Positions 1 to 8,387 of a stretch of 64,000 nucleotides of DNA are shown in pieces. This stretch comes from Lentibacillus kapialis (GTDB taxonomy: Bacteria > Bacillota > Bacilli > Bacillales > Amphibacillaceae). A model generated the notes under the pieces. It worked only from the letters and a program-made list of their open reading frames with translations. It was not told the origin of the DNA and searched no databases. The position numbers and the translations under genes are program-made. Every line of letters starts with the position of its first letter. The first letter of the stretch is position 1. The stretch spans positions 1-64,000 of the forward strand of contig NZ_BMNQ01000005.1 of the NCBI RefSeq assembly GCF_014646635.1, written 5' to 3'.

Positions 1-118
1 AACACTTTAGGAGCGCAAGCGAATCGCTATTGACTTATCGAGGAGTCACGCTACAGCATTAGTGCTAGAGCCGGACGTGGCAATATTCGACGAAGTATCA
101 ATAGGGCTAAAAATTATA
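1..118 (+). pseudogene. Remnant of an ABC-transporter ATPase gene
   Basis: Reading frame 2 gives a peptide containing ERKRIAID followed by EPDVAIFDEVSIGLKI. This resembles the stretch from the ABC signature helix through Walker B (hydrophobics then DE) to the D-loop of an ABC ATPase. An in-frame TAG lies just before ERKR, where the LSGGE motif would be expected, and extra residues separate the two motifs. The frame runs directly into the hairpin repeat at 131, so the gene is truncated there; it also leaves the window on its 5' side. It is most likely a decayed gene fragment. The match is short and made by eye. Confidence 0.35.
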
Positions 119-130
119 TACTTTCTTATC

Positions 131-228
131 TTTTTAGAAAAACTCGGCATTCGCCTCGTCTTATAGCGAATGCCGAAGCTTCTTATAAGGTCATCCATCA
201 TTTATACTTTCTGACGTTATAAAAAATG
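131..228 (+). repeat. Dispersed hairpin repeat RepA, copy A
   Basis: The full-length element has a left arm TTAGAAAAACTCGGCATTCGC, with stem CGGCATTCGC pairing with GCGAATGCCG, then AAGCTT, TTATAAGGTCATC and the conserved tail CTTTCTGACGTTATAAAA. Related copies lie at about 11.87/12.07, 14.15, 16.70/16.88, 18.97, 31.30 (inverted) and 32.75 kb. The hairpin followed by a T-rich stretch could act as a transcription terminator. Confidence 0.85.
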
Positions 229-261
229 GCTATGAAGCACAACAACCTTGAACCTTTTCTC

Positions 262-290
262 TTTTCATAACTATTATTTCTGGGTATAAT
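262..290 (+). promoter_or_regulatory. SigA-type promoter of the antisense antitoxin RNA
   Basis: TTTTCA (262-267), a 17-bp spacer and a perfect TATAAT (285-290) predict a start near 297. It points towards the 3' end of the holin-like toxin gene on the other strand, as expected for a RatA-type antitoxin RNA. Confidence 0.6.
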
Positions 291-296
291 GTAGGA

Positions 297-426
297 AGCG
301 TTTTGCATATAGTAATAAGACCACAGCAGGCACTGTGGTCCATTAAGCTATTCCTTCAGAGGTTTGGCTTTTCACGGATAGACCTCTCTGTTAGTCCGTT
401 GCAGGGTTTAGAGGGGTCTATTTTTT
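297..426 (+). ncRNA. Predicted type I antitoxin RNA (RatA-like)
   Basis: A ~130-nt transcript is predicted from the promoter at 262-290 to an intrinsic terminator whose arms AGACCTCTCT (380-389) and AGAGGGGTCT (410-419) precede a T run at 421-426. The RNA overlaps the last codons and the 3' untranslated region of the toxin mRNA, which should end near the hairpin at 319-340. This gives about 100 bp of complementarity. The convergent 3'-overlap matches the txpA/ratA arrangement of B. subtilis. Transcription is inferred, not shown. Confidence 0.5.
319..340 (-). terminator. Terminator of the toxin mRNA
   Basis: GACCACAG (319-326) pairs perfectly with CTGTGGTC (333-340). Read on the minus strand it is followed by TTATTACT. 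It lies about 80 nt past the toxin stop codon. Confidence 0.5.
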
Positions 427-507
427 GTTGATGATATCCACGACTAACGCCAGCAATCCAATGAGTAAGGTACCGAAGCCAATCAGTACCATAAAAACTT
501 CAAACAT
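418..507 (-). CDS. Holin-like type I toxin peptide (Hol-Tox/TxpA-like)
   Basis: This is a 29-residue peptide beginning MFEVFMVLIGFGTLLIGL and ending in DIINKK, a single hydrophobic helix with a lysine tail. That layout is typical of the putative holin-like toxin family of Firmicutes, small membrane peptides that depolarise or damage the envelope when not repressed. I chose this ATG because a strong SD (AAAGGGGGTGAGG) lies about nine bases upstream; the frame stays open further upstream but without such a site. A minus-strand extended -10 (TGCTATACT, 582-590) gives a leader of about 70 nt. The convergent antisense RNA is its likely antitoxin. Confidence 0.7.
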   Translation of the reverse strand: MFEVFMVLIGFGTLLIGLLALVVDIINKK

Positions 508-581
508 ACCCAGAAACCTCACCCCCTTTAACTGCAAAGACGTGTCAGCCGGTTTCCTCTGAGAAACAGCCCTTGTTTGGT

Positions 582-590
582 AGTATAGCA
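582..590 (-). promoter_or_regulatory. Extended -10 promoter of the toxin gene
   Basis: The minus strand reads TGCTATACT, an extended -10 element, with only a weak -35. The predicted start is near 575, giving a structured ~70-nt leader, as is common for type I toxin mRNAs. The rest of 508-888 shows no convincing gene. Confidence 0.45.
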
Positions 591-839
591 CAAAATCATC
601 TGAATATACGAACAAATGTTTGATACATGTGTTTCATTTGCTGTTTTTGTTGGGTATTTAGAATCATTTTCAGTAAATGGATTTTCTGCGGATACGGCCG
701 CCGGCAAGTATAAAACAGGAGTGAATTGTATACTGGCATGCTTTAATATATGCAGAAAGATAAGGGGCTTGTAATTCATTTGCGGGATAAAATTTGCAAA
801 AACACGAACGCCTTGTGACCGCGTTCAGGAAATGAGAGA

Positions 840-866
840 GCGGGCATTCATCATGCGAATGCCCGC
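840..866 (-). terminator. Terminator downstream of fabI
   Basis: GCGGGCATTC (840-849) and GAATGCCCGC (857-866) form a perfect 10-bp stem about 20 bp past the fabI stop, followed on the minus strand by a pyrimidine-rich stretch. Confidence 0.6.
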
Positions 867-888
867 CCGCTGATCAACAATGCTTGGG

Positions 889-1668
889 TTATGCACCGGT
901 TACAATATGGAATCCGGAATCAACATGAAGCACTTCTCCGGTAACACCCCGCGCCAATTCACTAAGCAAAAACAGTGTTGCATCGCCAACCTGATCCTGA
1001 TCAACCTGACGACGCAAGGGTGCTTTTTCTTCCACAACCGACATTTTATCGTTAAATCCTGCGACTCCCTTGGCGGATAAGGTCCTAATGGGCCCGGCTG
1101 ACACTGCATTAACACGAATGCCATCTTTGCCGACATCTTCGGCAAGGTAACGCACGCTCGCTTCAAGAGCAGCCTTGGCAACTCCCATCACATTATAATT
1201 CGGAACAACACGTTCAGACCCGATATAAGTCTGGGTAACGATGCCACCGCCTTCAGTCATATACTTACGTGCTTCCCGCGTCACCGCAGCCAGTGAATAG
1301 GAGCTGATATTTTGGGCCATCAAATACCCTTCCCGGGATGTATCGGCATAGTCACCTTTCAATTCATCGGTGTTTGCAAATGCAACAGAATGGACAAGTC
1401 CGTGGATCGTGCCAGCCTGTTCACCGACTTCCTGAAACGCCTGTACAATGCTGTCATCATCTTCCACGTCACAGGCGACAACCAATTTTGGTTCAATCTC
1501 ATGTTTACTTAGAAGCTTTTCCAATTTTTGTTTCGAACGTTCCTGGCGATAAGTAAAAATCAGGTTCGCACCGGCATTATGAAGAGATTGTGTAATCCCC
1601 CAGGCAATGCTGCGGTTATTTGCCACCCCCATCACAACAATATTTTTATCTTTTAAGAGTGCATTCAT
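889..1668 (-). CDS. fabI: Enoyl-[acyl-carrier-protein] reductase FabI
   Basis: A cytoplasmic NAD(P)H-dependent reductase of the last step of each type II fatty-acid elongation cycle. The 259-residue protein is normal length for FabI. It shows the modified N-terminal Rossmann motif of enoyl reductases (VMGVANNRSIAWGI, residues 12-25) and the catalytic set Y148, Y158 and K165 (Y-x6-K). The start follows an AGGTACAT-type SD. In B. subtilis the gene is a FapR target, but I see no clear FapR box here; the upstream region is AT-rich with a TATAAT-like element near 1700. No terminator is visible between jetD and fabI, so some read-through from the Wadjet operon is possible. Confidence 0.96.
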   Translation of the reverse strand: MNALLKDKNIVVMGVANNRSIAWGITQSLHNAGANLIFTYRQERSKQKLEKLLSKHEIEPKLVVACDVEDDDSIVQAFQEVGEQAGTIHGLVHSVAFANTDELKGDYADTSREGYLMAQNISSYSLAAVTREARKYMTEGGGIVTQTYIGSERVVPNYNVMGVAKAALEASVRYLAEDVGKDGIRVNAVSAGPIRTLSAKGVAGFNDKMSVVEEKAPLRRQVDQDQVGDATLFLLSELARGVTGEVLHVDSGFHIVTGA

Positions 1669-1805
1669 ATATGTACCTCCGATTTAAGGGATATGTTTTA
1701 TAATTATAATGTAGCACAATTATGATCAGGAGTTAAAGGTTGGGTTCTTCTAAGTTAATTAAAATACTATACTATGAAGCAAACCATTCACCAATTTTCT
1801 GCTTT

Positions 1806-3068
1806 TTAAATGTCTTCTATCATCCGCCCTACCAGCGATTCCTGATAACCAGCTTTCCCTTTTTCGCGCATAGCATCGGCGACTTCCAACAAATCCGCAT
1901 GTTCTATTCGGTTAAGCTTTTCGAGGCGTTCCACGGACAACTCTTTCACCGGCTTGCTGTCTGTATAACCGGCAGTGTCCATATGCCATAATGTGATATG
2001 ATCTTCCGGGAATCTGTTCAAGAGCCTTTGTGCCATCCCAAGGCCTTCAGGGTCAAAGTCACCGGCATAATGAAGGAGACATCCTGACTCGACAAGTTTA
2101 TCAAGCAGCATCAGTGCAGCCAATGTAAACTGGCCATTCGTGCAGACAATCGGCGCATCCGGTTTATAATCCAACAACGTGCCACAAACACCTGAATTTT
2201 CTACAATCCACACATCAGAACCCTGTGATGGGTAGACGCTTGTCAGTTTAATCAATTCACGTATTGGAACGATTTGAACGGTATTTTCCACAACTGCAGA
2301 ATACCACACAGGATGCTTGCCAACATCCGTTTCGGCATAAAGTCCGGCACAGGTAACGAAATTAAGCAAATCATCCCGGTAAATCTGATAGCTTTGCAAT
2401 AATTCAATCGTATCTTCAGTTGTTGAAGGAAATGTGACACCGGCCCCGACAGCCAATAAATGAAGCCACAGTTTACCCTGATCTGCATGTAAATCAAACG
2501 TATGCGGATCTCCGGTAATCCGTTGACTGAACATCGGCAGCCGCTCCGGAGAATCCGGCAGGTTCCTGTATGCATTATCCAGATTTGCAATCATAGAAGC
2601 AAAATCATCGTGTGCCATGTCAACAAGCGTCCATATCCAGCGCGCCTCGCCCCGATTTCGCAACAGATAATCAAACCAGAATTGCAATGCAAGATAATCT
2701 GCCCGTAACTCCTCAACATAACGTTGTAACGCGTCTTCCTTCTCTCGTCGCCGCTGCTTTTTGGAAATGATCACTTTACCAAAATACGCATCCAGCAATG
2801 ACTTCAATCCGATGCCACCAAACCGGGTATCAGCAAGCTGGCGCTCAAATGCGGTAATCGAAATTGAGCCCTTTTCCGTCAATCGTGAAGCCGGTACACC
2901 AAAGAAGCCGCCAATCACTTCTAATTCCTCATCCGAAAACCGTTGTACAGAGACAGTTCCTCCGATACGGCCGAGGGATTCATATTTCGTTTTAAACTGC
3001 ACAAATAACTTCTGGTAGGCCTGCTCACTTTTAAAAAACATGACAGCCTCATTTAATGTTTTATCCAT
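1806..3068 (-). CDS. jetD: Wadjet nuclease subunit JetD (TIGR02679/DUF2399)
   Basis: The last gene of the JetABCD anti-plasmid operon. JetD is the DNA-cleaving subunit that cuts circular DNA trapped by the SMC-like complex. The 420-residue protein has an N-terminal DUF3323-type region and a C-terminal Toprim-like DUF2399 domain. The expected metal ligands are visible: E290 in WIVENSG, and D337 and D339 in YAGDFDPEG. It starts 17 bp after the jetC stop with its own SD (GGAGTGGATTTGCT), so translation is coupled or nearly so. It looks intact. Confidence 0.9.
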   Translation of the reverse strand: MDKTLNEAVMFFKSEQAYQKLFVQFKTKYESLGRIGGTVSVQRFSDEELEVIGGFFGVPASRLTEKGSISITAFERQLADTRFGGIGLKSLLDAYFGKVIISKKQRRREKEDALQRYVEELRADYLALQFWFDYLLRNRGEARWIWTLVDMAHDDFASMIANLDNAYRNLPDSPERLPMFSQRITGDPHTFDLHADQGKLWLHLLAVGAGVTFPSTTEDTIELLQSYQIYRDDLLNFVTCAGLYAETDVGKHPVWYSAVVENTVQIVPIRELIKLTSVYPSQGSDVWIVENSGVCGTLLDYKPDAPIVCTNGQFTLAALMLLDKLVESGCLLHYAGDFDPEGLGMAQRLLNRFPEDHITLWHMDTAGYTDSKPVKELSVERLEKLNRIEHADLLEVADAMREKGKAGYQESLVGRMIEDI

Positions 3069-3085
3069 AGCAAATCCACTCCGTT

Positions 3086-6000
3086 TTACGACTGACTTGC
3101 CGCAGCACTTTCCGCTTCACCAAGAGCAAGGTGACGTGAATGGCCGTCCCAATAATAGCGGATGACGCTGACAAAGCCTTCATTTTTGGGTCGGATGAGC
3201 TCCGCGATAGCAAGTGATGAGATCGTATCATAATCACCCCAGAGCACTTGCGAGTTCATGATGTAATCAAACCCAAGTTGCTCAACAATCTCAAACATTT
3301 CGCGAATGTTGTTTTCATCAACACCGGCAAAAGCTTCATCAAGCGAAATGATATATGGTGCCATATCATCAGCTTCCTGATACCGCGAATAACAGGCAGT
3401 AAAAAGCGGGATATACATTGCCATGGCCTTTTCACCGCCGCTGAACTTGTAAAAGGCGTGGTTCGTCAATTCCCGTTTCGGTTCGCCTTCCCGCTGAAAA
3501 GAAAGTATGAATGAGAACCAATTCCTGTAATCAAGGACGTCCTTCAGCACCTGCAGCAGTGTATTTCCCTCACCATTGACTTCAACCAATTCCTTGGCGC
3601 GCTCGATTTTGGAGCGGAAATGATCAATGACCTGATTGATATCCTCTTCCTTCAGCAAGCGGGCATCACGCTGCAGCAAATCCACCAGTTCTTTTGTGTC
3701 CATTTCAGCTTCCGTCTCGGCAGTCCGGGGCTTCCATTTAATTGAAAACGTTAGACCTGATGAGGAATCACTTTTGGCCATCAGTTTATCCATTTTTTCG
3801 GTCCAATTCTGCGCACGATTAATCCGGCTCCTGAGTTTTTTGCCGACTGAATCAAACAAGATCTCTTCATATAACTGGCGGTCCTGGTCATCGAGCAGTG
3901 ACTGCTGTTGCGTGCGATCCCTTTCAACTGTTTCGTTCATGTAATACGGACTGACACGTTTGCCCTGAAAATCAAGCTGTATAAGACGCCGATCTGCTTT
4001 TCGCTTCCAATTGTTAATCTGAATACGCTGTTCTTCGCTCCAGTCGCCATGCATCCAATCGGATTCGGAAGCAGGCATTTCGGTATCGGTCATACGGTAT
4101 TCCATCAAATTTGACTGCTGCTCAAAATAAACACTCGTAAGCTGGCTTTCAATGGTTGACGCATCCTTTTCCTTCAAAAAGTCTTTATATTGCTTGGCAA
4201 TTGTTTCTGCTTTTTTCTCTAGATCCATTTCCCGATCCGGTATTTCAACAAAACCAAGATTTATCTCATTACAAAAAGATGTCTTCCAGGCTTCAATCAT
4301 GTTTGTCCAAAATTCGAGTTTTGTTGAAGCTGTCCGCATTTCATTGTTCAGCACCTCTTTATTCGCTTCCTTCTTCGGCAAATCCGTTTTGATTTGATCG
4401 AGCTCCTGGTCAGTGGTACTGATCGCCTCCTGGACCTCACGAATTTGCTTGCGTATATCGTCAACACCTGCCGACGCGAGCTGTCTTTCTATCTCGGCGA
4501 TATTCTGTTCTTTCCGGGTTTTCCTGTCGGCAAGCACGTTTAATTCACCTTGCAAATCATCGACTTCCACTGTCAGCTCTTCCAGCCGTGTCTTAACCTG
4601 TTCAAGCTGCAACATCGTATGACGGTATGTTGTATGCTGGTTGATTAAGCTATGCAAATCTTTCTCATACTGCCTCATTATGCGTTTCGCTTCCTGATAC
4701 GCTTCATACGAAAACGCCAGATCAAGTTCGCGGGTTTCCGCATCAAGTTCACTCTTATTATCACGGTATGACTGATACAACGTGTTCATTTGTCCGTCCA
4801 TTTCCTGGAGTTTTTTCTCATACTGACTCATGTCAAAACGTTTTTCTTTAATTTGGGAAAAACTTTCCGACAAGTCATCATCAGACGGGAATTCAGCGAT
4901 TGCATCTTTGGTTTTTTGAATATCGGAACGTAATGATTCGATGTTCTGTTCTACCGTTCGTTTTTCGTCTTCCAGCATGTCAATTTCAACCGACAAATTC
5001 TCAATCTGCTCCTGCCTGTAACGTTTCCTGGCATTGCGGCCTATGAACCGCACCCTTTCAACGGGAGTAGCATGCCCATGTATCAGGCCAAGGCGATACG
5101 TACCATCACCATTGATCGAAGCACTATCCGCAGAATCATGGTCAACTAAAATACTCTGCAGCACAGCATCGACCTTTTCTTTGCTTACAGACGTTTCGTC
5201 GTCCATATCCGGTTGCAGATAATCAGCAAGTGTATGAGCCATCATATTCGGATTTGCCTGCAAAATACGGTCATGCTTAATTGGTATCTCCGCGTTAGTG
5301 ATCAGGGCATCCAGAAAACCCGCATCAATCAATGCCGCTTCAATGTTACAGCGAACATCATCCGGCACATCCTTTTGAAACTCCACCGCCTCATAAAACG
5401 GCGTAAACCGGTGCCCTGATTCAGATAATGTCCGGCGAGCATCGCGCGTCTCTTCTTTCTGGTTTGGCGGCTCCGGATCACGTTTGGTTTTTAATTCATC
5501 CAATTCCAGCTGTTTTGTCCGAATATGGTCGTCAAGTTGTGTTATCCGGCTGTCGTCTTGGGCAATCTGTTTGTTGACTTCCAGCTGATGGTCATTCCCG
5601 GCCTCGACAAACGGGCTACGAATATTTTCATATGAAATCGGCTCATACAAACGGTACAGATCTCGTGATGTCTGCTGCAATACTTCAGCACTGATCGGTA
5701 AATAAGCGCATCGCTCTACCCATGCGTGAATTTCTGACAATTTATCCTGTTTATCTTTTTCAAAAATATCGAACCAATCTTGTTCTTCTTGCTTCAGCCT
5801 ATCCTTTTCCAGTTTAGCCGTAGCCATCTTTTGATCAAGTTCAGCTATTTGGTCTTTCTTTCGTTCAAACTCACGGAGCTTATCTGTAATGGATTCAAGC
5901 GCCTGATAATGTGCTTCAGCTTCCTTTTTCCATACGGTGAAATCATGATCTGTATGTTGATTGCGGCGGAAGTCTTCCTTATTCAGACTATGCTGCAGGA

Positions 6001-7231
6001 AGGAAACATCACCTGCATCCTGGTCCATGTCGTTGATCTTGTCATCAATTTCCCGAGCACCTTCTGCGAGATTCGCTTCGAACTCATCCAGCCTTTCTTT
6101 TGCACGAAGTTCCTGCTGTTTTTTCGCTGTTAACATTTTGTCCTTGTTGGCATGATCATTCCTGATTTCCTGCAATGTTTTTTCTTCATTTTGTTTTTCC
6201 GTCTCCAGATTCCATACTTTATGGTTTTGCAGGCGATTCCGTTTTTGTTCAAGTACAGCTGATGTCTGATTGAGTTCATGTTTGCGCTCATTCAATTCCG
6301 TAATGCTTGCTTCCAGATCTTGTTTCCTGTCACGTTTTTCGGAAAACGCCTTCTCTTCTTTGTTGAAGCGTTTTTTTGACTCGACAAATTGGTTTGCTTT
6401 GTCCGCCAACTTGTATTGATTATACGTATCATACCGCTTCAGCAATTTTTCCAATGCCGTCTGTTCGCGCTCCAGTTGTTCGATTTGCTGTTTCGTCTGA
6501 TCCATATGTTCAATCGTATCGGAAAGGTGGCGCAAATCTTCGTCGGTCAGCGGCGGCAGGGATGCTTCGAGTATGTCATAAATGGCTGTCGGCCGAAATT
6601 CCTTTGATAACTTCGGGCTGCGCAGCTGAATTAGTAATTTAATCAGATCATCATAAGCTTCCATATTGGCAAACCCGAAAATATACTTGTTTACCAGTTT
6701 CATGTATTCGCCTTGCGTGCGCACAACCTGTCCGCCGCTGTCGATCCGGTTTTCCAGCTGAACACGCGACAGTGGGATACGCTGTTTCTCACCACCATTA
6801 TAGGCCATTTCATACAAGGCAAAGTCCTTCCCGACACGGCGGTTATCCGTTATGACAAATCCCCAGAAGTTCATGTTTTTATGCCGGCGCGCCTGAAGAC
6901 CGATACCTGTTGTGATATACTGATTCGTATCTTCACACTTGTACTCGAGGAATAAATAGCCGGTCCGCTCATCCCGGTCGACCACATCTTTTTCCCCCAG
7001 CAAGTAATCTTCCATTTTTCGTGCTCTTGACCCAAATGGATCAAGCCGATCCGGTGACTTTTTTCCGTCAAGCAAAACCGGCAATATACTTTGCATTGTG
7101 ACAGATTTCCCGGAGCCGTTTGAACCTCGGAGCAACAGCTTTCCATCCGCGAAATCAAAAATTTCATCGTCATAATACCAGAAATTCAACAGGCCTGCCC
7201 GATTCATTTGCCATTTATGATGTTTATTCAT
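3086..7231 (-). CDS. jetC: Wadjet SMC-like ATPase JetC (TIGR02680)
   Basis: The motor ATPase of Wadjet, an SMC/MukB-like protein believed to extrude plasmid DNA loops before cleavage. With the ATG at 7231 it is 1381 residues. That ATG overlaps the jetB stop in ATGAATAA and follows AGTGAGG; a longer in-frame start would run deep into jetB and has no better SD. Walker A GSNGSGKS is at residues 36-43. Long charged coiled-coil stretches flank a central hinge-like region. The ABC signature FSGGEKA lies near residue 1263 and Walker B YIISLDEAFAGVD near 1295. All ATPase motifs are present, so it is predicted functional. Confidence 0.92.
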   Translation of the reverse strand: MNKHHKWQMNRAGLLNFWYYDDEIFDFADGKLLLRGSNGSGKSVTMQSILPVLLDGKKSPDRLDPFGSRARKMEDYLLGEKDVVDRDERTGYLFLEYKCEDTNQYITTGIGLQARRHKNMNFWGFVITDNRRVGKDFALYEMAYNGGEKQRIPLSRVQLENRIDSGGQVVRTQGEYMKLVNKYIFGFANMEAYDDLIKLLIQLRSPKLSKEFRPTAIYDILEASLPPLTDEDLRHLSDTIEHMDQTKQQIEQLEREQTALEKLLKRYDTYNQYKLADKANQFVESKKRFNKEEKAFSEKRDRKQDLEASITELNERKHELNQTSAVLEQKRNRLQNHKVWNLETEKQNEEKTLQEIRNDHANKDKMLTAKKQQELRAKERLDEFEANLAEGAREIDDKINDMDQDAGDVSFLQHSLNKEDFRRNQHTDHDFTVWKKEAEAHYQALESITDKLREFERKKDQIAELDQKMATAKLEKDRLKQEEQDWFDIFEKDKQDKLSEIHAWVERCAYLPISAEVLQQTSRDLYRLYEPISYENIRSPFVEAGNDHQLEVNKQIAQDDSRITQLDDHIRTKQLELDELKTKRDPEPPNQKEETRDARRTLSESGHRFTPFYEAVEFQKDVPDDVRCNIEAALIDAGFLDALITNAEIPIKHDRILQANPNMMAHTLADYLQPDMDDETSVSKEKVDAVLQSILVDHDSADSASINGDGTYRLGLIHGHATPVERVRFIGRNARKRYRQEQIENLSVEIDMLEDEKRTVEQNIESLRSDIQKTKDAIAEFPSDDDLSESFSQIKEKRFDMSQYEKKLQEMDGQMNTLYQSYRDNKSELDAETRELDLAFSYEAYQEAKRIMRQYEKDLHSLINQHTTYRHTMLQLEQVKTRLEELTVEVDDLQGELNVLADRKTRKEQNIAEIERQLASAGVDDIRKQIREVQEAISTTDQELDQIKTDLPKKEANKEVLNNEMRTASTKLEFWTNMIEAWKTSFCNEINLGFVEIPDREMDLEKKAETIAKQYKDFLKEKDASTIESQLTSVYFEQQSNLMEYRMTDTEMPASESDWMHGDWSEEQRIQINNWKRKADRRLIQLDFQGKRVSPYYMNETVERDRTQQQSLLDDQDRQLYEEILFDSVGKKLRSRINRAQNWTEKMDKLMAKSDSSSGLTFSIKWKPRTAETEAEMDTKELVDLLQRDARLLKEEDINQVIDHFRSKIERAKELVEVNGEGNTLLQVLKDVLDYRNWFSFILSFQREGEPKRELTNHAFYKFSGGEKAMAMYIPLFTACYSRYQEADDMAPYIISLDEAFAGVDENNIREMFEIVEQLGFDYIMNSQVLWGDYDTISSLAIAELIRPKNEGFVSVIRYYWDGHSRHLALGEAESAAASQS

Positions 7232-8387
7232 GTCTCTCATCCTCACTTGTCGAAAAGTTTTTCGGATAGTGCCCGATTGCCCGTCCGAACAACGGCTTAA
7301 TAATAAGTGCATTTGTCACAGGTTCAATCTCAAGCATTTCCCAGTCCCTCAGTAAATCTATCAGCTCATTCGTAACAGCACGGATAGTAGACTCCCGATA
7401 ATATTTGCTCCAGCCTTTGCCATAAATACCCCGTACGTCAGCGACAATGTCTTCAAAGGCAATGCGTGATACATGAATCTTCCCGAGTTCATCCGCCTGA
7501 TGTATATTCTGACTGCGTAAATAACCTGCCACATGAAGGGCCACGTCCATAAGCGCTTTTTGATCCGGAAAAAGTGTCAATTCCTGTTTCCGTTCCTCCG
7601 CCACCAATACAGCAGCATTTTTGAATACTTCCAGCCGGAATTGTGTGTGTTCTTCAATATCTTCCCGTAACCGGTTGCGGAAATTACGGATATAGGCAAA
7701 GTCGGGATCATCGTCGCCTTCGCGATGCACAACCGGTGAAATGAGTAATTTGCGGTAGACCCGCTTACGCCGCTCGTCTGCTTCATGGCGCTCCCATTCA
7801 CTTGCCAGAATTTCCGCGGCTGTGCTGTACTCAAATAAATCCTTGGGATAAGAACGCATGAAATAACGCGCATAAACCGTTGTTTCATACAATACTTCCT
7901 GTTCAGAATCCATCGCAAACCGGTCAATCTCACCCTCAACTGATTTGAGAATTGAAAGCTTCTCCAGCACTTTAATGACACGCACGAGTGACCGCCTATG
8001 ATGATAGTTTGTCCAGTCAAGCGGGAAATCACCCGGGTACAGATCTTTGATGTCTTCACAAATATCTGATAATAAAAATTGCTCCTCGACCGACCGATTT
8101 TCTGTAAAAGCCAACGCACAGCAAAACATCGCATAATCCCGAGGTTCCTGAAAATCATGAATCCCCATCCAGCTTTTTGGTTCAACCGGAATTTTTTCCA
8201 GCTTGATGAAATGCTGGTGGACAATCAGTTCAAAACCAAGCTTGTCATCAACGTATCGTTTTAAAACTTTTTCGCGTTCGCGTATCATTTGGTACAGTTC
8301 CGGCTCTTCAAGACGCAACACCCAAAATTTTTCTAGAAGCAGTGCAAGCGCCCGCTCTGCTTTTTCATCAAATTGTTTGGCTTCCAT
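7224..8387 (-). CDS. jetB: Wadjet subunit JetB (TIGR02678/DUF2398, kite-like)
   Basis: The second gene of the operon, 387 residues, of the TIGR02678 family. In Wadjet, JetB is the KITE-type winged-helix partner that joins the JetA kleisin to the JetC heads. The sequence is rich in R, E, K and W with no membrane segment, consistent with a soluble complex subunit. Its ATG shares a base with the jetA stop (TAATG at 8385-8389) and its own stop overlaps the jetC start by eight bases, so translation of A, B and C is tightly coupled. Confidence 0.9.
   Translation of the reverse strand: MEAKQFDEKAERALALLLEKFWVLRLEEPELYQMIREREKVLKRYVDDKLGFELIVHQHFIKLEKIPVEPKSWMGIHDFQEPRDYAMFCCALAFTENRSVEEQFLLSDICEDIKDLYPGDFPLDWTNYHHRRSLVRVIKVLEKLSILKSVEGEIDRFAMDSEQEVLYETTVYARYFMRSYPKDLFEYSTAAEILASEWERHEADERRKRVYRKLLISPVVHREGDDDPDFAYIRNFRNRLREDIEEHTQFRLEVFKNAAVLVAEERKQELTLFPDQKALMDVALHVAGYLRSQNIHQADELGKIHVSRIAFEDIVADVRGIYGKGWSKYYRESTIRAVTNELIDLLRDWEMLEIEPVTNALIIKPLFGRAIGHYPKNFSTSEDERHE

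Noticed and set aside
528-779. 83-codon minus-strand frame
   Set aside because: No SD and no recognisable content; it overlaps the promoter and leader of the toxin gene.
1669-1740. FapR operator upstream of fabI
   Set aside because: The AT-rich sequence lacks the TTAGTACC/GGTACTAA-type palindrome.
7232-7312. 27-residue N-terminal extension of JetC
   Set aside because: It would overlap jetB by about 90 bp with no SD; the ATG at 7231 has a good SD and the usual 8-base overlap.
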